A DNA stretch of 64,000 nucleotides from Blepharisma stoltei (GCA_914767885.1 CAJZBQ010000025.1:372001-436000), one strand, 5' to 3'; counted from the stretch's first letter, positions 45,859 to 56,639 are shown. Made by a program: numbers and translations. The notes: generated from the letters alone by a model not told the origin.

Positions 45859-46218
45859 GGTTTACGATAATTAAATGTGAATGTAGTAAAAAGAAACAAA
45901 ATGATGCATGGAGAATTTTAGAAAGATTTTTTGGGTTTTTTTAGGTATAGAAACAATTCAGCTTTATTAAGTATTTAATTTCCAATAGAAAATTAAATAA
46001 AATTTAGTGAATAATAAATATATAGCCAAAATGAATTATTTAGATATTATGATTTTTAATAAACTGCTATCTATTGACTACGTACGATTTATAATGATAG
46101 AACAGAATATTAAAAATTCAAGAAAAAGTATCCTGACAGCTAATCTTGCTTGGATAATTCTTAGACTTGCATTTTAATCAGCCAATTGATAATTTTTTGA
46201 AGTTTTAATCATAAAATT
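45859..46218. other. AT-rich spacer
   Basis: 360 bp upstream of CDC14; nothing recognisable. Confidence 0.6.
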
Positions 46219-46518
46219 TTATAAATTTCCCGATTCTCCCTTTTCCTCGGCTAGCTTGGCTTGTCTTTGTTTCCTCTTTTCTTTCTTAATTCTTGCCTCA
46301 GTTTCTTGCACTCTCTGCACCTCTTCAAGTATTTCTTTTTTGAATGGGCACGAATTTGGAATTCCTAGTCCTTTTGTGGTTGACTTTTTGATTCCCATGA
46401 TCTTCATCTTTTTCGCTTCTTTTTTGAGTTTTTTCGCAGCTTCTTTAGAACGCTTAACCAGCCTGTGTTTTTGGCGAAGAGAAACTCGTTTACTTTTAGT
46501 TCTCGGTAGCCTCTTCAT
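46219..46518 (-). CDS. Stand-alone Grn1 (nucleostemin N-terminal) domain protein
   Basis: 99 residues, Lys/Arg-rich. MKRLPRTKSKRVSLRQKHRL, then KKLKKEAKK and KGLGIPNSCPFKKEILEEV, match the GN3L_Grn1 domain found at the N terminus of nucleostemin/GNL3 GTPases (K-DPGIPNSxPFKEEIL). The frame ends at TAA right after the domain's coiled coil, and no GTPase domain follows. The domain confers nucleolar localisation and rRNA-processing roles in GNL3. Either a split gene or a domain acting alone. Confidence 0.8.
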   Translation of the reverse strand: MKRLPRTKSKRVSLRQKHRLVKRSKEAAKKLKKEAKKMKIMGIKKSTTKGLGIPNSCPFKKEILEEVQRVQETEARIKKEKRKQRQAKLAEEKGESGNL

Positions 46519-46685
46519 TTTCTAAATTATATGGTGAAATAGAAAGATGAAATAGCTTAACGATAAGTCTAAAGGTTTTATACCAATTCTCACAGTCTCA
46601 TATGTATATTAATTTTTTAACTTAGCTATTGAAATTTATTTCTAATCTTACAGCATTTAATAGTTAAATTACCGCAAGCAATCAA

Positions 46686-47802
46686 ATGGACGAGCCATCA
46701 ATCAGCTACTCAGAGAACTTATCAACTAGCCATTTCGAAGAAATTCAGTCGCATGCCTTGATCGTCGAAGGCTCTATGGGCGTTTTTAACATCACTTCAT
46801 CATTTGAGAAAAACATGGGCGAAAATATCCATGGCCCAACTTCCACATATGAGTCGATACCAGTTCTTCCTTTGTCCCCCACATTAATGACCTTGGACTC
46901 TCCTACTCATCCAATAAGGGTGTTTGAAAGACTTATCGAAGATGTAAATAAGAGAAACTATTCACTGAGTTTAGTTTCGATATTTTTCTCTTGTAGGCAT
47001 TTCCTCGGCATTATTTTTTTCCCATCAGGCATTTTCGCCACCAAAAAGCATGTCTAAAAAGAAAAATCTTCAAATAGATAGTGCCAAGGAAATGTCTGAC
47101 GGAGGAAATCTTCAATTAAAGATTTGGTACGAGAGAAACCACTTGAAAAAGAAAATCGAAACTTTTGTCGTCCAAAGAGAAGAAGAGCAATCTAAAAAGT
47201 TTAAATCTCCAAGAAAGCTCACAAAAGACCAGGTCGAAGACCTCTATAATCGACTATTGCTTGACCAGCAGAAAAGACAAGAAGCACAAAATTTGAGGCA
47301 GCTTATGAGAGAAAGCCCTACTAGAGAGTTACCAAAAGTTATGATGAGCAAGAAAAAAGAAGAAGAGCTTTTGTATAGGCTGCACGAGTACGCGCAGAAG
47401 AAAAAAGAATGAATTGAAATAATGCAGGAAAAAAAGCAAAGACTTGAGGAAGAAGAAATTGAAAGATTGAAGCATTACAGCCCGCGAAGATATCGCGACC
47501 CTAATTTGTTTGAAAGACTGAGCATTCCTAAGCTAAAATCTCCTCCAAGGAGCTTATCAAGCACAAGGACAAACTTCGTTTCGCCTCCTCGCTCTCCAAG
47601 AAGAGCTGTAAAAACAAAAATAAGCCATAAAAGTAGTCAGAAATTAATCAGAAAAAGTATCACTCCACCGAGGACCTTAGACAATGATGATATTTCGAAC
47701 CTGAAGTCCAGCACTTGTGAGTCAACAGGCCCAGTTATTGTCGATTTTAAGCCAGTTCATAAAATCACAGATTTCAAGAGAATGACAATGAGCACAATAT
47801 AA
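46686..47802 (+). CDS. Ser/Pro- and coiled-coil-rich protein, unknown, with a ~55-nt interruption
   Basis: Exon 1 (from ATG 46686) ends YSLSL; exon 2 begins AFSPPKSMSKKKNLQI. Removing 46977-47031 (GTTTCG...CATCAG, 55 nt) joins them in frame. This is too long for the usual 15-nt intron, and its right edge repeats AGGCATTT, so it may be an insert. The protein (353 residues) has a charged coiled coil (LKKKIETFVVQREEEQSKKF; VEDLYNRLLLDQQKRQEAQN) and a Ser/Pro/Arg-rich tail (SPRRYRDPNLFERL). UGA is Trp at 47410. Possibly a cytoskeletal or basal-body protein; no domain identified. Confidence 0.6.
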
Positions 47803-48245
47803 TAATAAAACTACTTATGAAAGTAGTCACTCTGATAACCCTTCCTCCTCACCGCAATATTTATTATTATGGGTTTTATTTTCCTAAATGGACCTTTATC
47901 CACAATGCCAATATGGATTAGCGCATAGGGTAGTCCAAGGAAAAAAGGAGGCATGTGGTTTTCACTGCCTGACAGACTTGAGAAGGGCGACCGTTAGGCA
48001 GAATATGTGGTAAAGTTAGGTTAGGTGAGAAAGCATGGCTCGTGAAGAATTCTTGACACTTTTAGGTGTGCCTTATGGAATGCTTTCTAGACAAGATGGC
48101 TGCTTACGTCACCAATTTAGGAGCTAAAAGATTGGCCTAAATCATCCTACTGAAGGAAGAGCACACGTTAAAACTAAATAATTATAGTAGACAACGAGTA
48201 CTACATGCACGCCTTATCCAGAGTCTACGAGGAGAACTTGGTGTA
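47803..48245. repeat. Spacer with GC-rich block, probable retroposon
   Basis: GC-richer block at about 47880-48245 with no coherent frame, abutting a coding fragment. Composition resembles the other GC-rich inserts. No flanking duplication found. Confidence 0.35.
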
Positions 48246-48468
48246 CAGGAAGAGCTTCATCACTGTCTGAAGATATAAAAACTGAAAAGCCTCAAGAAAG
48301 GTTCAAATTGATTGACATTGATGATTATTTAAGCCAGCTCAAAGCTAAAATCAAAGCAGAGCTGATCAACAATAAACAAAACGATGACTATCATTATGAT
48401 GCAAACCCTAGCTTGGGAAGGATATTCAAGCTTTTTCCCGAGTTTGGAAGGAAAATGAAACAAAAGTA
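48216..48468 (+). CDS. Orphan C-terminal coding fragment
   Basis: Open frame without an ATG, reading SSLSEDIKTEKPQERFKLID, then DYLSQLKAKIKAELINNKQN and LGRIFKLFPEFGRKMKQK to TAG. It looks like the last exon of a gene whose 5' part is cut off by the GC-rich block to its left. It may be the tail of the gene at 46686 or of another gene. Not recognised. Confidence 0.4.
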
Positions 48469-48870
48469 GTTCCATGGGAATTAAGTTTAATTATTTTAAA
48501 GTAGAGTCTATTGTTAAATTGAGTTGATAGCAAGGGCATTATTATAAGATAAATTGCTTAATTTTGAATTAATATATTGTGTTTAATTCTGCTAAAAATC
48601 AGCATATTTATATCAATCCAAAAGTCTAAATAAAAGGAATTTATTACAAGTGGAAAAATTACTCCACGCATAAAAATAAATTCCACGCGTAGAGTTTATC
48701 CATGAATGGCTCCTCTTGCGGAACCCAAACCACAATTTGTGCAGCGCAATATATTATTATCTTTATTTTATCGTTTTATTATAATTTCTTTGAATATTTT
48801 AAAGAAATAAACATTTTCTATTCATAAACAATGATTTTCTTTATTAAATATTATAAAAAATACTAAAATT
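48469..48870. other. AT-rich spacer
   Basis: About 400 bp; a small inverted motif around 48655-48705 (CCACGCATAAAAA ... CCACGCGTAGAG), otherwise featureless. Confidence 0.45.
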
Positions 48871-49281
48871 ATGCATGGGCAAATTGACGGAAGGGTTGTG
48901 AGAGCCGTGCGAAGCTTAAAAAGAATGAACACCCAAGAGAGCACTTCAGATGGCAGCTCTACAAGGACAAGTACCCCAGGCAATGAAGGTCAAATTTTAG
49001 ACGTGATTTCAAATCGGGAGGACTTGAAATCATTCTTAGCCAATTATGGGATAACTGCTGATGATTTGTATAAGGAAGTAAGAGAAGATTTGGTAATTGT
49101 GAGAGATATAATGACTGAGCCAGAATTGAGTGTAAACGTTATGAAAAGAATCGAGGGAAAACTGGAAGAATTTCAGGCGAGGAAACAGATCGAAACGGCC
49201 AAAAGCAGCATGGAAGAAAAAATCAGACAAAGAATGGAGATGCTGCAGAAGAGGCTTGACGGCAACAATGAAAATCTTTAA
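48871..49281 (+). CDS. Small helical protein, unknown
   Basis: 136 residues from ATG 48871 to TAA. A Ser/Thr-rich segment (residues ~20-40) is followed by two helical stretches (NREDLKSFLANYGITADDLY; KQIETAKSSMEEKIRQRMEM). No family recognised. Confidence 0.55.
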   Translation: MHGQIDGRVVRAVRSLKRMNTQESTSDGSSTRTSTPGNEGQILDVISNREDLKSFLANYGITADDLYKEVREDLVIVRDIMTEPELSVNVMKRIEGKLEEFQARKQIETAKSSMEEKIRQRMEMLQKRLDGNNENL

Positions 49282-49443
49282 TTTTTGCACTTAATTAGTA
49301 ATCTACTAAAACAATTATAAAAAATATATAGAATCTTAATATCTGGAAAATAATTCGTTTATACAAATGATGAAATGCTGCTAATATCTTTGATGCTCCA
49401 TTTTCTCCACTAAAATTCAATTTCATAATATACCAGCCGATTG

Positions 49444-52400
49444 ATGTTTGTCATTAAGCCTTTTGTAAACCCTGAAGATAACTATGATAGCTTAGAAGAA
49501 GAGGAAGAAGGAGGCTTTTCGTGTCCTCTAACTCTCCACCTTCTTCGTGAATGGAAAAACATTTTTGTTCATTCTCGTAGAGGGTTAATTTTGGCTTCTT
49601 TTTTAAATTTAAATTATAGTAAATTATTTCTTCCAAACTTAAATAGATCCAATTGGAAAGGCGAGAATTAATTTAAATTTATAAAATTTATGTCTTTCAA
49701 TACAAATTGTTTTAAAATAAAACAGAATTAGGTAGAGGCTTCATTATACTAATTACTGCTTATATATAGGAATATTTTTCTTAAATAATGTTTTATCGCT
49801 CACGTGGATAATTTTATCTAAAACATAGGAATTTTTCCAATGGTTTTGTTAGCTCAAGGGAAAGTAAATGAAATTTTAGAAAGTGAAGGATCAGTTGGTA
49901 ATCCCTATATAGATCCAAAAAAAATCGAATCTGAACAGAATCGAATTCACTTCGAAAATACTATAAAACAGCTCAAATGGAAAATTGAAAAGTCAAATAA
50001 GGCATATGAAGCACAATGAAATGAGTGAAATAAAGCAAAAACAAGATTGAAAGAGTAAAATATATCTAGATGCGAGTACCGGAATAAAGAACTTATTGAT
50101 GAAAATAGAACGCTGAATAAAAAACTGGGAAATCTGAGGGAGATTTTGGAAAGCATTACTACTAATTCGGAGCCGAATTCGTCTGTGATTTTAGAAAAGC
50201 CAGGAAAAAAGGAAGAAAATAAAGTTGCCGAGCCAGTTAAGGAGGCTGAAATAGTAAAAAATGCAGGCCCCAGGCAAGATGATACAAAAATAAATCTGAA
50301 AAAAGAATTAAAAAAAAATTATCTTATTAAGTCTATTACATTTAGCATCTGGTCCAGCACAAATAGGACCTCGGGACCCCCCACCCCATATACATAGCTT
50401 TTTGTAGAATATTTAATAGTTTAAGCCTAAGTGAAGGAACTAAAGTTTTATACTCTAAACTATAGCTCATACCCCTTTATAGATCCCTTTATCGAGCAAA
50501 GTGTACTTGACTATTGAAAGACCAAACAGACTCTCTCAAAGAGATGAGCTCAATCTCTATATCAGAAAGTTCTAAAAAGTGGCATGCCAAAAAATAGTGG
50601 CAAGTGTGAAAAAAGTTGGTAAGCAAATACGATTAGACTTAAGATAATTAATTATTCATCTCTTTCGTTAAATTGATTTAATAAAATAATATCTACATGT
50701 AGATTTGACTATGGATTATCTTTGGATTTACATAAGTCAAGATTCTACTGGAGTTTTTGATTGATATGCTTACTGGAGTTATAGCACTTGGAGATCTATA
50801 CAACCGTTTACTCAAGAAGTTCCTCCTTTGCATTCTCAATTTAAAAGTTCAGGTGCAATTTCTTCCATACTGGACTCTATCTTTATAATCGCTTAAATTG
50901 AAATAAAATTCAATTTTATAATAAAAAATTTTATAGATAAAAAAATCATAATTTTTATGTAAAAAGTTTCGGTATAAGTTAAATGCTTCTTCTTAACTAA
51001 AATTAAAAATTTAGTTATATCTTGCTCTTTTTTAAAGAAAAGAACATAAAGAGCTTTTTATTTAAATACATTTATTATCTTTAATTGCTATATTTTTAAA
51101 AATTTTTCAACAAAAATATAATTTATTGCATTTTATTTCTTATCACGCATATGATGTTATTTGAATTTATTATTTAGAAACCAAATATACGTTTCAAAAC
51201 GCAAATTTTAGTGCGCCAAATTAATAATTTAAATTTTATATGAAAATAGTGTGTATAACTGCCATAAGAAATTAAGCCAAGGGATTATATTTTTTATTTA
51301 AATAATTTTGATAAAAATTTAATGCGAATTCTTTACAAAAATTGAAAATTTACTTTATTTCTTCTTTATTTTAGCAAAAGAGTATAAATAGCCACTTAAT
51401 TAAACAAAATTAACACTTTGATCGATAAATTTTCTAGAAATTTATTAATCTAATTCGACACATTTTTTAATTTTTTTTTAATTTTTTTTTATAAGAATTT
51501 TATATTGATTTTTTAATAAGAATTTTATATTGATTTTTTTTATAAAAAAATTTTCTTAACCCTTCTTTTAAATTGGAACAAATATTTGGTCCAATTTAAA
51601 GGGAGGGAGTTAAATCAAAATCCTACTGGAGTTTTTGCACGATATGCTTACTGGAGTTATAACACTTGGAGATCTATACAACCGTTTACTCGGGAAGTTC
51701 CCCGTTTGCATTTTCACTTTTGGCAATTTCTTTCATAATGGACTCCATCTTTATAATCACTTAAGTCAGGATCCTACTCGAGTTTTTGATTGATATGCTT
51801 ACTGGGGTTATAGCACTTGAAGATCTATACAACCGTTTACTCGGGAAGTTCCCCCTTTGCATTTTTAAACTCATTTCTATAACTTTATCTTACATAAACA
51901 AATAACCAAAAATATTAAATCTATTAAAATTTATATGTAGCATTTATTATTATAATTATCATTAATTAAGGCCTGAAAAATAAGATTTTTAATTATTAAT
52001 CAATTTCAGTCTAATTGGGTATGTTAAGTTTTAAATTATTTTATTAATAAAGCCATTTTAAAAATTTGCGTGTTTGCTTACCAACTTTTTTCACACTTGC
52101 CACTATTTTTTGGCATGCCACTTTTTAGAACTTTCTGATATAGAGATTGAGCTCATCTCTTTGAGAGAGTCTGTTTTGGTCTTTCAATAGTCAAGTACAC
52201 TTTGCTCGATAAAGGGATCTATAAAGGGGTATGAGCTATAGTTTAGAGTATAAAACTTTAGTTCCTTCACTTAGGCTTAAACTATTAAATATTCTACAAA
52301 AAGCTATGTATATGGGGTGGGGGTGGGGGGGTCCCGAGGTCCTATTTGTGCTTGGCCAAGCATCTCCTACGAGGTCACCTCATCTCCAGCTAGTGCGGTA

Positions 52401-52740
52401 CCACTCTGGGTTTCCATTTTCTCGCATTAAGAGACTTTTAAGGGGAAGGAGCCACAGGATAGATGCCAAAGCTGGTTCTTTGCTTCCCTATAGTTATCTG
52501 TACAGATTCATAGTAAAGCCAAACCACATGGAAGAACTGAATGATCTCGACAGAGTAAATATTTGATTATGAATTAAAAGATATCAAGCTTCTAACTCAG
52601 AGCTGGGTTACATGAAATACCAATATAGCAAGAATTTTTGAATTGATCAAGAGATCGAAAGGTATCTCATACGTTCGCGACAATCTAACAGATTTCAAGT
52701 GCGAATAATTTTAAGTAAAGAAGAGATATTATTAATTTAA
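49444..52740 (+). CDS. Coiled-coil protein with 15-nt intron, split by a MITE and a 2-kb element
   Basis: ATG 49444 gives MFVIKPFVNPEDNYDSLEEE...SCPL. Removing the MITE at 49529-49867 with one TAA continues NEILESEGSVGNPYIDPKKI and a coiled coil with UGA Trp codons (YEAQWNEWNKAKTRLKE). A perfect 15-nt intron (50055-50069) then joins to CEYRNKELIDENRTLNKKLG. The third part follows the 2-kb inverted-repeat element (50344-52365): ASPTRSPHLQLVRYHSGFPF, then LPYSYLYRFIVKPNHMEELN, to TAA 52740. Joining needs A8 rather than A9 at 50310-50318. Function unknown; the coiled coil could dimerise. Confidence 0.55.
49529..49867 (-). mobile_element. MITE of the CCCTCCGTGAGTGAAC family, copy 7 (reverse orientation)
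   Basis: 336 bp with TAA at both ends (49529-49531 and 49865-49867), in the opposite orientation to copies 1-6 and diverged. The hairpin end comes first (CTTCGTGAATGGAAAAAC with GTTCATTCTCGTAGAGGG); the far end reads GGAATTTTTCCAATGGTTTT, the inverse of the usual left end. Excision restores the host frame. Confidence 0.85.
50055..50069 (+). other. 15-nt spliceosomal intron
   Basis: GTAAAATATATCTAG. It contains an in-frame TAA; removal joins KTRLKE to CEYRNKELI in the same frame. Length exactly 15 nt with GT/AG ends, as in heterotrich ciliates (Stentor, Blepharisma). Confidence 0.9.
50344..52365. mobile_element. 2-kb element with ~285-bp terminal inverted repeats
   Basis: Near-identical inverted arms at about 50351-50640 and 52070-52358, both starting GCACAAATAGGACC and ending in the TTGGTAAGCAAA / TTTGCTTACCAA pair. 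The flanks repeat AGCATCT (50344-50350 and 52359-52365). Inside are three copies of a ~155-bp direct repeat (about 50728-50893, 51618-51770, 51771-51870) sharing TGATATGCTTACTGGAGTTA and GATCTATACAACCGTTTACT. The first copy is separated from the other two by ~700 bp of very AT-rich DNA. No transposase frame is visible, so it is non-autonomous. It lies inside the coiled-coil gene. Confidence 0.85.
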
Positions 52741-53087
52741 TGCAAATTTTTGAGTCATTGATTTATAAATGGCATATCTTTGTTACTAGATACTCCAAAT
52801 ATAACTAATTACCCAAATTAGTTAATAGTCCTGAAACTCAAAATGGATTCCACATAGAAAGATCTATGATTTTATATTAAAAATCATTTGCTAATTAGAT
52901 GCCCAAAATAATTAATGAATTAATTATATAAATGAAATTTTAGTTTTATAAATCCCAAAGGGGACTTATTTATTATACCTAATTTTAATGAATAGGCTCT
53001 TTTTTTTGAGTGCCAATTCTCTATTTTAGATAATGACTCTCAAAAATGGTTACCTAATTCAACTATTTAGGTATATATTAATTTTGA
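52741..53087. other. AT-rich spacer
   Basis: About 350 bp; no feature seen apart from the likely promoter of the TRIM-like gene. Confidence 0.6.
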
Positions 53088-54203
53088 ATGCAACAAACTT
53101 CAGAAACTCTTCTAGCAAACAGCACTATCCAGTTCAACACTTCTTGCGAAATTTGTGGCAAAGATTACGACCCACTAAGCCAGCTCCCCTACATCCTTCA
53201 ATCTTGCAAACACTATTTCTGTCTTCCTTGCCTTAACAAAAACAAGATGCGCTCAACAGCTGAAACCACTGGCTCATTATTCTACGTTTGCCCAACCTGC
53301 AAAGGTAAAAGTAGATACGCTGACAAGCACTCATCCCTAATAAAATATCTAGAAAAAAAGGTCTGTATCCATCATGGTTTAGACTTCGTCGCGTTCTGTC
53401 CTACTCACGATCATCTATTATGCTCGACCTGCTTGCCAGAGCACAAGCGTCAAGAATACTTTATGCTAGACAGTCCCAAAATAAAAAAATACACAAAAGA
53501 TAAAGAAGTTTTACTGACAGAATTCGTGAACAGAATGCATGACTATGTGAATGAGTCTAAAATAGAAGTCCAAGAGCTTGAAGACTTAAGAGACCAGAAC
53601 AGTCAGTATGAGGTGCATATCAGTAAAATCATTGAGGCCAAAGAAGAAATAATTAAGCGATTAAATGAAAAAACCCAAGCCTGCATTGATGAAGTTGAAG
53701 GAATTATAAAGAAAAAAGAAATAAAAGAGCTGCTGCAGAAAGTGACTGATAACTTGAGCCATTATGCAAAAGCTTTCAAACTTATGCAGAAAAAGAAGGA
53801 TAAGTTTCCTAACTTAGATGTCGTGAGCCAGCTTGAAATAAAAAATAAAGATATGATGCTTGTGAAGCCAGCGAAAATGTTTAATAGAGATAGACTTGTG
53901 GCACCACCGATAGATTCAATTGAGTATGAAGATTCAATACAGCAGGGGGCCCTTGCTTATAAAAAGAGAAAATTAAAGATGGAAGAAGAGCCTGAAGAAA
54001 TCAGGGAAAAGATAACGAATGAGCTGATTCAAGATCAGCAGAGTGCAATGCAGATTGAAGTAAAAGAGCAAGAAATCGTCAAGTCTGAGATGGAAACTAA
54101 AGAGCTAGAAATAAGCAAGCCTGAGATGGAAACAAAAGAGCTAGAAATAAGCAAGCCTGAGTTGGAAGCAAGCAATCCTAAACCAGAAATAGAAGCTAAT
54201 TAA
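53088..54203 (+). CDS. TRIM-like RING/B-box/coiled-coil protein
   Basis: 371 residues. A RING finger (CEICGKDYDPLSQLPYILQS, CKHYFCLPC, CPTCKGK) is followed by a B-box-like motif (CIHHGLDFVAFCPTHDHLLC, STCLPEHK) and a coiled coil from about residue 150 to 250, the order of TRIM E3 ubiquitin ligases. The C terminus is acidic with a repeated ~13-residue unit (METKELEISKPE, three copies). No substrate-binding C-terminal domain. A related gene lies at 59836-60741 on the other strand. Confidence 0.85.
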   Translation: MQQTSETLLANSTIQFNTSCEICGKDYDPLSQLPYILQSCKHYFCLPCLNKNKMRSTAETTGSLFYVCPTCKGKSRYADKHSSLIKYLEKKVCIHHGLDFVAFCPTHDHLLCSTCLPEHKRQEYFMLDSPKIKKYTKDKEVLLTEFVNRMHDYVNESKIEVQELEDLRDQNSQYEVHISKIIEAKEEIIKRLNEKTQACIDEVEGIIKKKEIKELLQKVTDNLSHYAKAFKLMQKKKDKFPNLDVVSQLEIKNKDMMLVKPAKMFNRDRLVAPPIDSIEYEDSIQQGALAYKKRKLKMEEEPEEIREKITNELIQDQQSAMQIEVKEQEIVKSEMETKELEISKPEMETKELEISKPELEASNPKPEIEAN

Positions 54204-54796
54204 TTTTTATGCTTATTGAGTTTGCTTGGATTAATGACTGGGAGATTTGATAATTGAGTGAGATTTTATTACCCCGCAAAATAATAAACTACGCAATCTA
54301 TCACTATTAAATTTCCAATTAAAAATGTAAGTCAAGATGGAGGGGAAATCCCTCATGATTTTATTTGTCCAATAGCTTAAGAAATAATGAGAGACCCTAT
54401 AGTAGCCCAAGATGGCTACACTTATTATAAGTTTTAGGCTTTTAAATTGTGAATAGAAAGATGGGGACTTAGGGTTTTTTAAATTTATATCGTTTATCAA
54501 GTCTAAATAAAAATGAATATTAACTGCTTGTAATAAAAAGAGAATTAGTTCCAGGCTGCAATTGCCTTTCTAGTTAGGATACATATAAAATTGTTTTTGA
54601 TTACTAAGGCACAGTAAACTGATATTAGATTGAAGGTATCCTTTATGAAATACTGTACATACTGCAAAACACCTCTGCTCAATCATTCTTATTTAGTAGC
54701 AATATTTCTAAAAAAGTCAGAATGCATATTTTAATCAAAATTCTAATTATTATGCTTCATTATAAGCTAAAATTTCATCTTTATTTAATTTCAGTT
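54204..54796 (+). pseudogene. Spacer containing a U-box relic with in-frame TAA/TAG
   Basis: Between about 54310 and 54480 one frame reads GGEIPHDFICPIA, TAA, EIMRDPIVAQDGYTYYKF, TAG, AFKL, TGA (Trp), IERWGL. This is a U-box: CPI-EIM-DP-V-DG-TY is conserved, and the UGA falls on the conserved Trp. The TAA (54378-54380) and TAG (54435-54437) fall at variable positions. In this genome's code they stop translation, so this is a relic, unless it came from a ciliate that reads TAR as Gln. No complete gene surrounds it. Confidence 0.55.
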
Positions 54797-56524
54797 ATGG
54801 ACTTAAAGCAAAAACTTGAGTATCAGCAAGGCGTTGAAGAGTATTTGGAGTCCAACGATGTGTATGAACTTTTTGAGTATCTTTTGAAAGAGCTTCTCAT
54901 AGATAAACCAGATGATCCAATTGATTTTCTAATTCATAAACTCGAAAATCCTCGTCGGCGGCGACTCTTCCTTACAGGAGGTATCGGCAGCTCTCGTCGC
55001 ATGGTAGCCCGCGACTTGGCCTCACGGTTCCGAGTCGAGTCCGTTAACGTTTACGACCTCCTGAAAAACGAAGTCAAAAAAGCTGGAAAACACGCCGAAG
55101 GAGTCCTTACAGCTTGGCGTCAAGGCACTTATGTCCCAGACGAACTAGTACTTGATATTTTAATGCCAGTTCTTGAAGGCTTAGAAAAACAAGGTAAAAG
55201 CTACATCTTAAATGGCTGCCCACGTACCCGAGTCCAAAGTCTGGCACTCCAAAGAGCAGGGATAATCCCAGACCGCATTGCAATTTTAACTGCAGACGAA
55301 AATGCTTATAAAGAAAAATTTAGACAGAATTTCATTGAGTCGCAAGAAGTAAAGCCTTTAGATGACAGCGTAGCTGATGAAGCTTCACAAAGAGCTTTGG
55401 AAGAGCTTACATATAACTTAAATGGAGTTAAGGATGTATACGAAAATCAATGGCATGAAATAGATGCAGCCGGGCCTGTTGATAAAATAGCTGACAGAGT
55501 GGCAAAAATTTTCTTAATGAAAGTTAAGCTAAAGGTTATGTCTCATAAGCGGGCAAACCCACTAGCCATCGCCCAACTTGACTTACAAAGGTCGCCATTT
55601 GGATTTCCTCCCCGAGTTGCCGGTCTACGGAATCTACCTTAGATAGAGCCACCGTCTGTAGAGTGCCCGATAGCCCATTGAGAGAAATCGTCTTTTAGGC
55701 AAAATTGTCTAGAGCATCAGGTGTAGAGGAAAACCTTTGGGAGAAAAAAAAATTCTCTGCTTCGCAAACCTAAAGGCCTACTTCAAGGACAGAGGCCCTG
55801 TTTTCAGCTTCATCATGATGGTCCTACCTGCTTCATAGAATTATTTCTATCTTTAATGAAAGGAAGGTCTAATGCTCCAAGAAGGCCTCCTAAAGTGATT
55901 TTATTAGGGCCTCCAGGTTCAGGAAGATCATCTCAAGCCCAAAATTTAGCTGTCAGATATGGCCTCTCACTAGTCTCAACAAGTCAGCTTCTAAGAGACC
56001 AAATTAACAGAAAATCAGAAATTGGCAAAAATATTGCCGCAATTATGTCGACTGGAGATATGGTCCCTGACTTTATTATAACAGAACTAGTAAGAAATAG
56101 ACTCCAAGAAACAGATTGCAAAATGAACGGATGGGTTCTAGACGGATTTCCAAAAACAGTCGAACAAATAAGGTCACTAAAAGAATTCAAAATCCAGCCA
56201 TCTCATGTGTTTTTCTTGGAAAGCTCAGATGCATTAGTATATGAAAGAATTGAGCAGAGAAGGCTAGATCCAGTCTCAGGGAAATTTTATAGCGTTACTT
56301 CACTTCCAGAAGATCAAGGCTTAAGAGACCGCTTAGTGACTCTTGAAGAAGATTCCCATGAAGCTGTGAGAAAAAGACTCCAAAATTATAAAGAACACTC
56401 CACAAAGCTGCACGCAGAATTCGCCAAAGTTGGGATGAACATCAAAGCAGAATTAGACGAAAATTTAATAACTGAGATGATTGGAGACGCAATTGAAAAT
56501 TCAATCCCACACGAGTTTGATTAA
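54797..56524 (+). CDS. AK8: Adenylate kinase 8, split by an insert
   Basis: 462 residues after removal of 339 bp (55514-55862). The N-terminal dimerisation-like helix ELFEYLLKELLIDKPDDPID is diagnostic of AK8. Two nucleotide-kinase domains follow: domain 1 from LFLTGGIGSSRRMVARDLAS, with SYILNGCPRTRVQSLALQ; domain 2 from VILLGPPGSGRSSQAQNLAV, with NGWVLDGFPKTVEQIRSL and RRLDPVSGKFYS. AK8 sits in cilia and helps adenylate homeostasis. The P-loop Lys is replaced in both domains (GGIGSSRR and GPPGSGRSS), so activity may be reduced or lost. ATG 54797 is chosen over an upstream hydrophobic in-frame extension. Confidence 0.93.
55514..55862. mobile_element. Insert in AK8, 10-bp direct repeat
   Basis: 339 bp bounded by TTAATGAAAG (55514-55523 and 55853-55862). 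Excision with one copy joins KIFLMK to GRSNAPRRPPKV between the two kinase domains, matching AK8 spacing. GC-rich interior, no clear TIR. Because 339 is a multiple of three, the left junction reads on for ~35 codons, which would mislead gene prediction. Confidence 0.88.
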
Positions 56525-56639
56525 AATTTCTTAATAAAATTTCATTCTTAAATTGTAAAAACAAAATAAATGCAGAATAATGAGCTTAATTCTGCAATAT
56601 GAAGAGTACTTTTCCTCAAATAATTTTTTATAATAAAAA

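Noticed and set aside
52231-52350. 5' half of the 111-codon frame
   Set aside because: The first ~40 codons are the inverted arm of the 2-kb element; only the part from about 52359 is host coding sequence.
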